Source: PCC-6802 sp943367755 (GTDB lineage: Bacteria > Cyanobacteriota > Cyanobacteriia > Pseudanabaenales > Pseudanabaenaceae). From it: DNA of 64,000 nt. Of the stretch, positions 52,540 through 61,678 are shown piece by piece; positions within the stretch are counted from its first letter, which is position 1, and every line of letters starts with the position of its first letter. A model generated the notes under the pieces. It was not told the origin of the DNA and did not search any database. It saw only the letters and a list, made by a program, of their open reading frames with translations. The position numbers were made by a program, and so were the translations under genes. Location of the stretch: assembly GCA_943367755.1 (NCBI GenBank), contig CALRKB020000003.1:62001-126000 (forward strand). The letters run 5' to 3'.

Positions 52540-53961
52540 CTAAAACCACTCGGTGTGGAAGTCTTCTCCACTTTCATCATCGATGCGTTTGTAAGTATGA
52601 GCGCCAAAGTAATCGCGCTGTGCTTGTGTTAGGTTTTGGGGCAGGCGATCGCGGCGATAACTATCGAAATAGTCCAGCGAAGCACTGAAAGCAGGGATGG
52701 GGATACCAAGCTTAGCCGCAGACTGCACTACTAGACGCCAGGAATTTTCCTTGCTGAGGATAGTTTGGGTGAAATCGCTGTCTACCAGAAGATTAGGTAA
52801 TTCAGGATTGCGCTTGAATGCTTGCTTAATCTTATCGAGGAACACAGCCCGGATAATGCAGCCACCCTTCCAAATGCGAGCTACTTCAGCTAGATCGAGT
52901 TCGTATTTGTACTCTGTCGATGCTTTGCCCAAAAGCGCCATGCCCTGAGCATAGGAGCAAATCTTGGAGCAGTAGAGCGCATCGCGCACAGCATTGATAA
53001 ACTCGGCGCGATCGCCTTCATACTTACCTGTAGTTGTACTGATGAGTACTTTTGAGGCGGCAACACGCTCCTTTTTATAGGAAGACATCACTCGAGCAGT
53101 CACGGCTGAAATCATGGTGGGGATTGCCACACCTAGATCGAAAGCAGTTTCTACCGTCCATTTGCCAGTACCCTTTTGTCCCGCTGCATCCAGGATTTTG
53201 TCTACCAGTGGCTCGCCGGTGCGATCGTCCATTTTGGTAAAGATGTCAGCCGTAATTTCAATTAAAAACGACTCTAACTCAGTCTTATTCCAAGCCGTAA
53301 ATGTCTCATGCAGTTCCGATGCCCCCATACCTACACCTGTTTTGAGTAGATCGTAAGCCTCGGCAATCAACTGCATATCACCGTATTCAATGCCGTTATG
53401 CACCATTTTGACGTAGTGTCCGGCGCTACCAGGGCCAATGTAGGTAACACAAGGACCATCATCAACTTGGGCGGCAATTTTAGTCACAATTGACTCAATC
53501 GCAGCATAGGCGGATCTTTGTCCTCCAGGCATAAGGCTAGGGCCATTTAATGCGCCTTCCTCACCACCACTGACACCCATGCCAATAAATTGAAATTGGG
53601 CTTTCTCTAGATCGATGGTGCGGCGGTCTGTATCAGGGAAGTGCGAATTCCCCCCATCGATGATGATATCCCCAGGCTCTAAGAGCGGTTTCAGTTCATC
53701 GATCACAGCATCTACAGGCGCGCCAGCCTTTACCATGATCATGACTTTGCGTGGACGCTCTAATGATTCCACCAGTTCGGCGATCGTGTACGCGGGTTTA
53801 ACATTTTTTCCAGCGGCACGAGTTGCCATAAATTTGTCAGTCTTGTCACGGCTGCGGTTATAGACCGTAATGGGAAAGCCATTGCGCTCAATATTCAGAG
53901 CCAAGTTTTCTCCCATGACAGCGAGGCCAATTAAACCAAAGCTTTGTTTATCGTTTGCCAT
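52540..53961 (-). CDS. gnd: 6-phosphogluconate dehydrogenase
   Basis: This 473-residue decarboxylating enzyme of the oxidative pentose phosphate pathway converts 6-phosphogluconate to ribulose 5-phosphate with NADPH formation. The nucleotide-binding motif is GLIGLAVMGENLALN. The substrate loop is GVSGGEEGALNGPSLMPGG, the catalytic segment HYVKMVHNGIEYGDMQ, and the C-terminus GAHTYKRID. The length is normal. It lies just right of the accessory island and is the first clearly core gene there. Confidence 0.98.
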   Translation of the reverse strand: MANDKQSFGLIGLAVMGENLALNIERNGFPITVYNRSRDKTDKFMATRAAGKNVKPAYTIAELVESLERPRKVMIMVKAGAPVDAVIDELKPLLEPGDIIIDGGNSHFPDTDRRTIDLEKAQFQFIGMGVSGGEEGALNGPSLMPGGQRSAYAAIESIVTKIAAQVDDGPCVTYIGPGSAGHYVKMVHNGIEYGDMQLIAEAYDLLKTGVGMGASELHETFTAWNKTELESFLIEITADIFTKMDDRTGEPLVDKILDAAGQKGTGKWTVETAFDLGVAIPTMISAVTARVMSSYKKERVAASKVLISTTTGKYEGDRAEFINAVRDALYCSKICSYAQGMALLGKASTEYKYELDLAEVARIWKGGCIIRAVFLDKIKQAFKRNPELPNLLVDSDFTQTILSKENSWRLVVQSAAKLGIPIPAFSASLDYFDSYRRDRLPQNLTQAQRDYFGAHTYKRIDDESGEDFHTEWF

Positions 53962-54060
53962 AAGCGCGGGTTAAGTCGTTTCTTGGGATCTTCACTACCT
54001 TAACCCGACCTTTCGCGATCCCCAATGCAGCGCAAGTTTTTATTAAGGATTCATACCTAT

Positions 54061-54636
54061 TTAAAATTCTAAGGCAAAGTCTTTACGTGTCAGTGGTTGT
54101 TGGATCTCTAACCCTTCTCCACCTAGATAGTTGAGCGGCTTGCCTTCTATGGAAAGGAAAAGCTTGGCATCGGGATCGAGGCTAGTGGATGTGTATAGAA
54201 CCTGAACTACTCGACCGATCATGCTGGCACTGCCACCACCGGAGGTAAACTCTTTAGACAGATTCAATTGGATATTCTTATCTTTAATCGTAAAATCCAG
54301 TACTTTAGTCTTGGGAGGAATGGCGCTATACAACCCAGGCCGCCTTACCGGTTCGGCAATCATCGTAGAGAGAGCAGTTCTTAACGCCACTTCGCTATTA
54401 GCCGTCTTCACAGCCGTTGGTACAGCCACAAAACGTTTTTCTCTGGCCTCAATCCAATAGATCGTCACCTGTAGTTCATCGCTGACTGGTGATGGTTTGG
54501 TCGTCGTCTGTGTAATTACAGGTGGTTCGGGTGTTACTTTGTTGTTGTAGAGCAATGCCGCCACGCCACCACCACCGATCGCAGCGACAACAATCAAGCC
54601 CAGCCAAACCTTTTTGTCCAGTACAGGTATTCTCAT
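54061..54636 (-). CDS. GerMN-domain membrane-anchored protein
   Basis: This 191-residue protein has a short cytoplasmic start and a membrane anchor at about 11-29 (VWLGLIVVAAIGGGGVAALLY). A Pro/Thr linker follows, then a GerMN domain (about 55-185, with ALRTALSTMIAEP, SAIPPKTKVLDFTIKDKNIQLNLS and VVQVLYTSTSLDPDAKLFLSIEGKPL). GerMN was first seen in the sporulation protein GerM and occurs widely in cyanobacteria as a periplasmic domain of uncertain role, probably envelope-related. The RBS is GAGGAG. The region 54637-54946 upstream shows only a likely promoter. Confidence 0.85.
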   Translation of the reverse strand: MRIPVLDKKVWLGLIVVAAIGGGGVAALLYNNKVTPEPPVITQTTTKPSPVSDELQVTIYWIEAREKRFVAVPTAVKTANSEVALRTALSTMIAEPVRRPGLYSAIPPKTKVLDFTIKDKNIQLNLSKEFTSGGGSASMIGRVVQVLYTSTSLDPDAKLFLSIEGKPLNYLGGEGLEIQQPLTRKDFALEF

Positions 54637-54946
54637 AATTTCTCCTCACTTAAGATGCCCTACCTAAAGATGTAACCATGCGACAGCTTAAGTTGCTACC
54701 TCTTAACTATAATTCTACGCCTTTACGATATTGCTTGCTTGCTGTGCTTGTTTAACGATCGATCTAAGTTGACTTTAACTGCCTAGACTTTGTTTCTAAA
54801 GATAGTTAGATATACCCCACATTTAGAGGTGAGAAATATTTAAAATGAAGTGATGAGGATCGAAGCGATCGCAACTACTCGCTTAACTTTCCCCGAATAT
54901 TATCCAGACATTTGGGTACTCTTCAACTGACGTATGTTAGGTATTT

Positions 54947-55228
54947 ATGTTTAAAATTGCTAGTCTGGTTGTTCTGATGGCTCAGTCATTGCCAATATTC
55001 TCTTTACCCACATCACCGATTCAAGGAGGTAGTCCTGGATGCACAAGGTATGTCACCACTAACACTACCAATGGAACTGTAATCAACGTTAAATCCAGGT
55101 ATCGGGATTCTCGGGGAAGAAATTTAAGCCAATATGTCCGTTCTAGCCTCAGCCCAAATGCACAAGCCCAGTTTCAGATATGTAATGGCAGCCTTATGAG
55201 TGTCGAAGCTAACCCATCAAGGAATTAA
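54947..55228 (+). CDS. Small secreted protein, unknown
   Basis: This 93-residue protein has a signal peptide (about 1-19, FKIASLVVLMAQSLPIFS) and a mature part with two Cys (GCTRYVTTNTTNG and QICNG), likely one disulphide. Thr/Asn-rich strands resemble small cyanobacterial periplasmic proteins, but I recognise no family. It stands alone between gerMN and argD. Confidence 0.5.
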   Translation: MFKIASLVVLMAQSLPIFSLPTSPIQGGSPGCTRYVTTNTTNGTVINVKSRYRDSRGRNLSQYVRSSLSPNAQAQFQICNGSLMSVEANPSRN

Positions 55229-55395
55229 TAAACCTGTTTTTTGGCGATCTCGATAGTCTTAACCCAGTTGTAGTTCAAAGAGATTTGTAGGCACTTTGGA
55301 CACATTCTGGTTATCTGCTTAGCGGATCGCAAATTATGAATAGTGCATAATTTATGATGAATCAAATTTTACTAACTTAATTTGCGTACAACCAT

Positions 55396-56637
55396 ATGAC
55401 TCCAACCACTCTCGCTAAAGAAGAAGAAACCCAAACAGGCATGTCTGACTTCGATAAATATGTCATGGCTACCTATGCCAGATTTCCGATTTCTTTGGAG
55501 CGTGGTAGTGGTTGTCGAGTGTGGGACAGTAATGGCAAGGAATATTTAGATTTTGTCGCTGGTATTGCCACCTGTACGCTAGGCCATGCCCATCCCGCCA
55601 TGGTGCAAGCCGCAACCGAGCAGATGCAAAAGCTGCACCACGTTTCTAACTTGTTCTATGTCGCACCCCAGGGTGAGTTAGCAAAATGGCTAGTGCAAAA
55701 CTCCTGCGCGGATAAGGCGTTTTTCTGTAACTCTGGTGCCGAAGCTAATGAAGGGGCAATCAAGCTGGCAAGAAAATATGCCCACACCAAGTTAGGTATC
55801 GACGCACCTGTCATTCTCACGGCCAATGCCAGCTTTCATGGCAGAACGCTCGCCACAATCACAGCAACAGGTCAGCCCAAATACCAAAAAAACTTCGATC
55901 CCTTGGTGCCAGGATTTGACTATGTTCCCTACAACGACATAGCCGCATTGGAAGCAACAGTGGCTAAGTATGAAGGCAGACTCTGTGCAATTATGTTAGA
56001 GGCTTTGCAAGGTGAGGGGGGTGTCTGTCCAGGCGATCGCGCTTATTTCCAGCGCGTGCGTGAGATCTGCGACGAGCAGAAAGCTTTGCTGATCCTTGAT
56101 GAAGTCCAGGTTGGTATGGGTCGCAGTGGTCAGCTCTGGGGCTATGAAAATCTTGGTATTCAGCCTGATATCTTTACATCTGCCAAGGGTTTAGGCGGCG
56201 GTATTCCCATTGGTGCCATGCTATGTAAAAGTAGTTGCGATGTCTTTGTAGCAGGCGATCATGCCAGTACTTTTGGCGGCAATCCCTTCGCCTGTCAGAT
56301 GGCATTGACTGTTTGCCACACTTTAGAGAAAGATAATCTGATCGCGAATGCTAGGGAGCGTGGACAGCAATTACGGGAGGGTTTGTTGGCGATCGCGCAG
56401 AATTATCCCCACAAGTTTGTGAATGTACGAGGTTGGGGACTGATTCAGGGTCTGGTGATTGCTGAAGCAGATGTACTCACATCCCGCGATATCGTGCAGG
56501 CTTGTATAGATCGTGGTCTACTTTTAGTCCCTGCTGGACCCAAGGTGGTCAGGTTTGTGCCGCCTCTGGTGGTAACTGCTGCTGAGATTGATGAGGCTAC
56601 GAGTATTGTTGCGGAGGCGATCGCCCAGTTAAGCTAG
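55396..56637 (+). CDS. argD: Acetylornithine aminotransferase
   Basis: This 413-residue class III PLP enzyme transfers an amino group from glutamate to N-acetylglutamate semialdehyde in arginine synthesis. It has FCNSGAEANEGAIKLAR, a LILDEVQVGMGRSG metal/PLP segment, the PLP Lys in TSAKGLGGGIPIGA (about 265) and STFGGNPFAC. The N-terminal 15 residues before MSDFDKYVMATYAR are variable, and a start at ATG 55441 is possible. Confidence 0.93.
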   Translation: MTPTTLAKEEETQTGMSDFDKYVMATYARFPISLERGSGCRVWDSNGKEYLDFVAGIATCTLGHAHPAMVQAATEQMQKLHHVSNLFYVAPQGELAKWLVQNSCADKAFFCNSGAEANEGAIKLARKYAHTKLGIDAPVILTANASFHGRTLATITATGQPKYQKNFDPLVPGFDYVPYNDIAALEATVAKYEGRLCAIMLEALQGEGGVCPGDRAYFQRVREICDEQKALLILDEVQVGMGRSGQLWGYENLGIQPDIFTSAKGLGGGIPIGAMLCKSSCDVFVAGDHASTFGGNPFACQMALTVCHTLEKDNLIANARERGQQLREGLLAIAQNYPHKFVNVRGWGLIQGLVIAEADVLTSRDIVQACIDRGLLLVPAGPKVVRFVPPLVVTAAEIDEATSIVAEAIAQLS

Positions 56638-56695
56638 AAATCTGATTACACAGCGGCAAAGGGGCAAAAAACATGACCAGATCGTCGATCGATCT

Positions 56696-57796
56696 ATGAC
56701 TGTCCAAATCAAGCGGATCTGCCTAGAACCATATAAATTACATTTAACCCAACCTTTAAAGACAGCACTTTGTCTGCTGAGCGATCGCGCTGGTATTGTC
56801 ATCCGTGTGGTCGATACCGAAAATAGAGTGGGGTTGGGAGAGGCCGCACCTCTAGCTGGCTTTGGCATGGAATCTTTGGCAGAGACTCAAGTAGTACTTA
56901 ATACTCTGCAAGTTGAATTGGTTGGTAAAGAGTTATCAAGCTTAGAAGATATTGCCCTGCTATTAGCTAATTTTAGCCATGTCCCAGCAGCAAAGCATGG
57001 CATGGAGCTAGCCCTATGTAATTTGTGGGCGGTTGCCCAAAACAAATCTTTAGCCCAGGTTCTGAATCCTTACAGCCGCAATATCATCACTGTCAATGCC
57101 CTAATTGGTGGCGGATCGCCAGAGATCGCCGCCGTACGGGCAAAGGCATTAGTACAACAGGGCTATACCTGTATTAAGGTAAAAGTTGGTACTGATGGTG
57201 CCGATTGTGATTGGCAAAGAGTAGCTGCGGTGCGTGCGGCAATTGGTCAGCAAATCCAAATTCGCCTCGATGCCAATCAAGCCTGGTCAGTAGAAGAAGC
57301 GATCGCTCAGATCGAGCAATTTGAGTCTCTAGATATTGAGTACGTGGAGCAACCAGTGGTAGCCAGCGATCTCGCAGGCATGGCAATGGTAAGGCGAAGT
57401 GTGGGAATAGCGATCGCCGCTGATGAGGCAATTACTAATATCAATGCTTTGCGACAAGCGATCGCCCACCAAGCCGCCGACATCGCAATTATCAAACCAA
57501 TGGCAATGGGTGGAATTCTCACAGCCAGGCAAGCAGCCTATATTGCCCTAGAGGCGGGTATGGATGTGGTATTTACGACGACGATTGATGGGGCGATCGC
57601 GCGTTTAGGTGCGTTACACCTTGCTGCTTCTATGTCACAGGTAACCCGTGCCTGTGGTTTAGCAACGGGTGAGCTACTAGAGTCCGATCTTTTACCTGCA
57701 TTTCCCATACCAGAACGAGGAGCGATATCTAATGAAAGCACCACTTCGTATGCTCCTACACAGTCCATCCCTGATTTGGGTTTGAAAACGTTGTGA
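56696..57796 (+). CDS. menC: o-Succinylbenzoate synthase (MenC-like enolase)
   Basis: This 366-residue member of the muconate-lactonizing/enolase superfamily has CIKVKVG (KxK acid-base pair), the metal ligands in IRLDANQAW, YVEQP and IAADEAI, and the other Lys in IIKPMAMGG. MenC makes o-succinylbenzoate for phylloquinone/menaquinone. Dipeptide epimerases share these motifs, so substrate is inferred from the cyanobacterial need for phylloquinone. The C-terminal tail past residue 345 looks non-conserved. It begins 58 bp after argD. Confidence 0.78.
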   Translation: MTVQIKRICLEPYKLHLTQPLKTALCLLSDRAGIVIRVVDTENRVGLGEAAPLAGFGMESLAETQVVLNTLQVELVGKELSSLEDIALLLANFSHVPAAKHGMELALCNLWAVAQNKSLAQVLNPYSRNIITVNALIGGGSPEIAAVRAKALVQQGYTCIKVKVGTDGADCDWQRVAAVRAAIGQQIQIRLDANQAWSVEEAIAQIEQFESLDIEYVEQPVVASDLAGMAMVRRSVGIAIAADEAITNINALRQAIAHQAADIAIIKPMAMGGILTARQAAYIALEAGMDVVFTTTIDGAIARLGALHLAASMSQVTRACGLATGELLESDLLPAFPIPERGAISNESTTSYAPTQSIPDLGLKTL

Positions 57797-57933
57797 TATC
57801 AACAGAACTTACGCAAAAGAAAATAGAGAAAGATTAATCTAGAGAAAAGAAATAAGGTTACAGCGATGGTTTTCAGCAAACTAGACTACTGTCAGAGATT
57901 ATGGCTACCAAGCTTTTCATTGCCACTAGAGCG

Positions 57934-58758
57934 CTACGAACGCACCAAGTATATTACCTGACCTAAAAGCGCTACTACCACAGTCACAGTTACCGCCCAA
58001 ATATCTCTTTTATCGACCTGCGGTGGTTCGAGTAACGGTGGGATGCCCTGATAGCCACGAGACAACATAGCCTGATGGATGCGATCGCCTCGCTCAAATG
58101 TACGAATAAACATCACACCGATCATGTTACCAATCGTCTGGCGTTGCCATGCCGCATTTTGAGAACCCTGCCACCAGTTACCCGCATAGAAGTTACGCGC
58201 TGCCGCCGCACGGCGCATGGAATGGAATTCATCAACTAGCACACCCATGTAGCGACACATTGCCGCTAAAATCGCCACCAGTAAGGCAGGAAATCCCAAA
58301 CTAGAGAGCGCATATAACAGTAGCGGCAGGGAGGTGCTGAGGGTGAGGATATTTAGGATCAGTAGTGAGAGCAAAGCCTTAAGCGCAACGCTACCTAGAA
58401 TAGTGAGGCCGTTTGTGGTAATTTGCAGCCATCCCCACGACCACAAGACATCGCCACCATCACGGAAAAGAGTTCCCAACAAGATGGCACTGATAAATGC
58501 TGACTCCACCACCATCCGCTTCGCCAGAATCCGCCAATTTACTTGACTGAGAAATAGAATAATTAACAGCGCTACACCATAAACTAACCAGGTTAACCAT
58601 TGACCATTTGGGGTGAGCGTAATTGCAAATACAGATAGCACAACGCATAGCAAGCGCGTCTGTGGTGCTAAATCATGCCAAAAAGTATTGGAGCGATCGC
58701 TACTACCTGCATTATCTTCAGATCCAAAATCAAATGTGCCAATATGCAGCAGCAGCAT
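57934..58758 (-). CDS. cbiQ: Cobalt ECF transporter T component CbiQ
   Basis: This 274-residue membrane protein has about six hydrophobic segments. Coupling motifs follow in helices near AMCRYMGVLVDEFHSMRRAAAARN and IRTFERGDRIHQAMLSRGYQG, the Ala-Arg-Gly pair typical of ECF T components. It links the CbiM substrate unit to ATPases. No CbiO ATPase follows in the 137-bp gap or beyond. It is the last gene of the riboswitch-controlled unit. Confidence 0.92.
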   Translation of the reverse strand: MLLLHIGTFDFGSEDNAGSSDRSNTFWHDLAPQTRLLCVVLSVFAITLTPNGQWLTWLVYGVALLIILFLSQVNWRILAKRMVVESAFISAILLGTLFRDGGDVLWSWGWLQITTNGLTILGSVALKALLSLLILNILTLSTSLPLLLYALSSLGFPALLVAILAAMCRYMGVLVDEFHSMRRAAAARNFYAGNWWQGSQNAAWQRQTIGNMIGVMFIRTFERGDRIHQAMLSRGYQGIPPLLEPPQVDKRDIWAVTVTVVVALLGQVIYLVRS

Positions 58759-58777
58759 GGAATCTCCTGCCTCTAAA

Positions 58778-59167
58778 CTATTTTTGGGAACGATTTATTG
58801 GATCGTTAGAATCGCTGCGATCTGAGCGTTCCAGATCTTTAATCATTTGTCGCGCCGTTAGTTTGCCTACACCCCACGCTAATCCAAACGTGACTAATGT
58901 ACCTGCCAAGCCAGCCAATGCTGTGGCTACCTTCTCATCCTGGATGCCTCTAAGCGCATACTCATCAAACATTTGATAAAAAGGTAATTTTTGGGCTGTT
59001 GGCTCTGCTGCCGCTTTCGCTTCAAACTTCAGATCTTGGGCTACGCGATCGAGACCGTCAGGATTTTTACTAGCAAAAGGTGAGAGAAACATGGCAACCA
59101 GCAATGATACTCCTAAACCTGCTAACACAAAAACACGGGTACTAGCTGAGGGAAATTTCTGGCTCAT
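58778..59167 (-). CDS. PDGLE-domain/CbiN-like transporter subunit
   Basis: This 129-residue protein has two membrane segments (about 12-28 and 82-105) around a loop containing FASKNPDGLDRVAQDLKF, the PDGLE motif. That layout is typical of CbiN/PDGLE subunits of cobalt and nickel ECF transporters. It is placed between cbiM and cbiQ (24 and 19 bp gaps) as usual. Confidence 0.85.
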   Translation of the reverse strand: MSQKFPSASTRVFVLAGLGVSLLVAMFLSPFASKNPDGLDRVAQDLKFEAKAAAEPTAQKLPFYQMFDEYALRGIQDEKVATALAGLAGTLVTFGLAWGVGKLTARQMIKDLERSDRSDSNDPINRSQK

Positions 59168-59191
59168 AATCAGTCATTCTTTACCAAAGAT

Positions 59192-59857
59192 TTAATCAAT
59201 GCTTCTGGGTTTGGCAGATAGAGGTGGATCGTAGAGCAAGTCAGGACGAGTGCGCCATATAAAGCTCAGTGCCACCGAGGTAATTAGTGCTTCACCTATA
59301 CCAATAAATACATGCCATGACACCATTGCAACTAAGGCGATGGTTAGAGGAACTGTACCCGATAAAGCTAATTGCAATGCACACAAAGTAGATGCCACTA
59401 CCACACTGGTCCAAGCAGCAACGATCGCCGCAATATTCATGCTGCGCCAGGAATTGCTCCCAAGTAGCGATCGCACAGAACGATAGAGCCAGTAACCGCC
59501 AAATGTGCCAACCAGTCCCATATTGACAACGTTAGCTCCCAATGCCATCAATCCACCATCTTGGAACATGACAGCTTGCACGATAAAGACTACGGTCATA
59601 GCTAAGGAGCCTGCCCAAGGGCCCAACAAAACTCCCGCCAGTGTGCCACCGAGCAGGTGACCAGAAGTTCCATTGGGAATGGGGAAATTGATCATCTGAG
59701 CCGCAAAAATAAAAGCCGCACAAACACCCATCAAAGGTACTGCCCGATCCTGATATTCAGACTGTACCCGACTGAGAGATAGTGCGATTAAGCCAATTGC
59801 TAAAATCCAGCTCACTATGCTAACCGGCGGACTTAAAAAACCGTCCGGTATGTGCAT
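59192..59857 (-). CDS. cbiM: Cobalt ECF transporter substrate unit CbiM
   Basis: This protein has about 221 residues. The start is set at ATG 59857 because CbiM/NikM proteins need an N-terminal Met-His-Ile (here MHIPDGFLSPP) for metal coordination. The ATG at 59887 would bury that His. It has six or seven helices, with MINFPIPNGTSGHLLGGTLAG carrying the other conserved His. The cobalamin riboswitch upstream argues for cobalt rather than nickel. Confidence 0.93.
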   Translation of the reverse strand: MHIPDGFLSPPVSIVSWILAIGLIALSLSRVQSEYQDRAVPLMGVCAAFIFAAQMINFPIPNGTSGHLLGGTLAGVLLGPWAGSLAMTVVFIVQAVMFQDGGLMALGANVVNMGLVGTFGGYWLYRSVRSLLGSNSWRSMNIAAIVAAWTSVVVASTLCALQLALSGTVPLTIALVAMVSWHVFIGIGEALITSVALSFIWRTRPDLLYDPPLSAKPRSID

Positions 59858-59919
59858 CGCTAAATGTACATATACGTGGTGAAACATCTGTGCCTCGCAG
59901 AGTTACATTATTGTAGAGT

Positions 59920-60062
59920 CAAAACGGCGGGCATCCTGGCTTTTTCAGTTAACCATTACTACCGAAATTACAGTTGCGGGACAGCGTTGGACTTGCACCA
60001 ATCTTTCCCCTTTACTTCTAGCAGATGTTCCCCACTAGAACCGCTTTAAATTAGATTCAGGT
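59920..60062 (-). ncRNA. Cobalamin riboswitch
   Basis: On the minus strand the B12-binding core is clear: GGGAA...GGTGCAAGTCC, then the invariant GCTGTCCCGCAACTGTAA (about 59968-59990) and the closing GCCAGGATGCCCGCC (59926-59940). It sits just upstream of cbiM and should reduce cbiM/N/Q expression when adenosylcobalamin is high. Confidence 0.95.
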
Positions 60063-60119
60063 ATAGCACAGAATCTATGCCCTATTTCTGAAGGTAAATA
60101 TACCAACACAAATTTATAC

Positions 60120-60938
60120 TTAGTTGCGCCCTGGAATTGGACCGCGTCGTTGATCGTCTGATAGGGATGCTCGCAAAAATTTCTGCAAGTGCAATACATG
60201 GGAGTTTTCAGGCAGCGAGGCTAGCTTTTCAACAGCTTCAGGCAAAGTAAAATTCTGCCGATACAAAATTCGATACGCTTGCTTAATTAACTGTACGGTC
60301 TCAGGTTCTAGCCCTGCTCTTTCTAGGCCAATGCGGTGAATAGTGCGTACCCTAGAAGGATTACCTTCCACAACCATATAGGGAGGAACATCGCGTTCAA
60401 TGCGGCTCATACCACCGATCATTGCCCACTGCCCTACATGCACAAATTGATGAATGCCTACCATGCCACCAATTCTGGCTCTTGACTCAATCACGATATG
60501 TCCAGCTAGGGCAACTGAGTTGGTGATTACAACATGATCGCCAATTATGCAGTTGTGGGCGACGTGTACGTAAGCCATTAACAGGTTAGAGTTACCAATG
60601 CTAGTCATCTCATCAGTACTAGTGGCGCGATTAATTGTGACATATTCGCGAATCTGGTTATCGTCACCAATTTTAACGAGACTGATCGCGCCATCATATT
60701 TCAAATCCTGAGGCTCTAGCCCAATGATCGCACCAGGGAAAATACGGTTGCGTGCGCCTATTTCAGTCCAACCATCGATGACGACATGCGCACCAACTAC
60801 CGTATGGGCGTCAATTTTAACCCGTTCACCAATTACAGAATATGGTCCAACCTGTACAGTAGGATGCAACTCCGCACCAGGGTGAATTATGGCTGTAGGA
60901 TGAATCAGTTGAGCTAGAGGTACATGGGATACAGGCAT
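60120..60938 (-). CDS. lpxA: UDP-N-acetylglucosamine O-acyltransferase
   Basis: This 272-residue protein has a left-handed beta-helix of hexapeptide repeats (about 8-190, IHPTAIIHPGAEL, VGAHVVIDG and similar) with the catalytic-His region AYVHVAHNCIIGD (about 130). The C-terminal helical part has FTLPEAVEKLASLPE. It catalyses the first step of lipid A synthesis. It is last in the bamA-lpxC-fabZ-lpxA order; lpxB does not follow. Confidence 0.96.
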   Translation of the reverse strand: MPVSHVPLAQLIHPTAIIHPGAELHPTVQVGPYSVIGERVKIDAHTVVGAHVVIDGWTEIGARNRIFPGAIIGLEPQDLKYDGAISLVKIGDDNQIREYVTINRATSTDEMTSIGNSNLLMAYVHVAHNCIIGDHVVITNSVALAGHIVIESRARIGGMVGIHQFVHVGQWAMIGGMSRIERDVPPYMVVEGNPSRVRTIHRIGLERAGLEPETVQLIKQAYRILYRQNFTLPEAVEKLASLPENSHVLHLQKFLRASLSDDQRRGPIPGRN

Positions 60939-60940
60939 GA

Positions 60941-61031
60941 TTAGTTGTTAGTTGTTAGTTGCTAGTTGCTAGTTGTTAGTTGCTAGTTGCTAGTTGTCAG
61001 TTGCCAGTTACTAGTTGTCAGTTGCCAGTTG
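60941..61031. repeat. Thirteen tandem heptamers [TC][TC]AGTTG next to the lpxA start
   Basis: An uninterrupted run of 7-bp units (ttagttg, ctagttg, tcagttg, ccagttg and close variants, one ending tta) lies two bases upstream of the lpxA start codon. It is of the short tandem repeat (STRR) type known from cyanobacteria. It fills most of the fabZ-lpxA gap and leaves no normal ribosome binding site for lpxA. Confidence 0.9.
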
Positions 61032-61058
61032 CGATGACCACTAATCAATGACTAATAA

Positions 61059-61532
61059 CTAAATATCGACCAGAGAAAACATCAGTTCTCCCTCACAGAC
61101 TAGTTGTCCATCTACTTCAGCTCGTGCTTGCATTTTGCCAAAGCGCTTGCGCGTTGCCAACACTTCTACAGTCATAATTAACTGATCGCCTGGTACTACA
61201 GGACGACGAAACCTGACTTTGTCAATTCCCGCAAACAATGATAGTTGATCTTTTGCGTCTGACATCTGTGTCAAAATCACCCCACCTACTTGTGCCATTG
61301 CCTCTACGATCAACACACCTGGCATAATTGGGCGACCTGGGAAATGCCCTTGAAAAAACTGCTCGTTGATCGTGACATTTTTAATGCCTGTAGCAGAACG
61401 CCCAGGCACGAAATCAATTATGCGATCGACGAGGAGAAAGGGATAGCGGTGCGGCAGGAGCTTTTGAATCTCCTCAATCATGATCTTGGTAGCAGGCGGA
61501 GTTTCGGGTGGAATTTCAGTCAAAGTAGGCAT
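61059..61532 (-). CDS. fabZ: 3-hydroxyacyl-ACP dehydratase FabZ
   Basis: This 157-residue hotdog-fold enzyme has LLPHRYPFLLVDRI, the catalytic His in GHFPGRPIMPGVL and the catalytic Glu in IVEAMAQVGG. It dehydrates 3-hydroxyacyl-ACP in fatty acid synthesis and commonly sits with lpxA/C. Its N-terminal 17 or so residues (Pro/Thr-rich) may be an extension; MIEEIQ could be an alternative start. Confidence 0.96.
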   Translation of the reverse strand: MPTLTEIPPETPPATKIMIEEIQKLLPHRYPFLLVDRIIDFVPGRSATGIKNVTINEQFFQGHFPGRPIMPGVLIVEAMAQVGGVILTQMSDAKDQLSLFAGIDKVRFRRPVVPGDQLIMTVEVLATRKRFGKMQARAEVDGQLVCEGELMFSLVDI

Positions 61533-61678
61533 TGTTTTCTGATTTATTTAGAGACAAGTTTTATCATAATTATTTAATTACTCAGTAATTCAGCTATTTA
61601 GATATTAGCTTTCTGACTTCAGTTATGATTCAGCAATTTTGAACGATCGATTTTTAAGTATCAATCAATAATTTAAGC

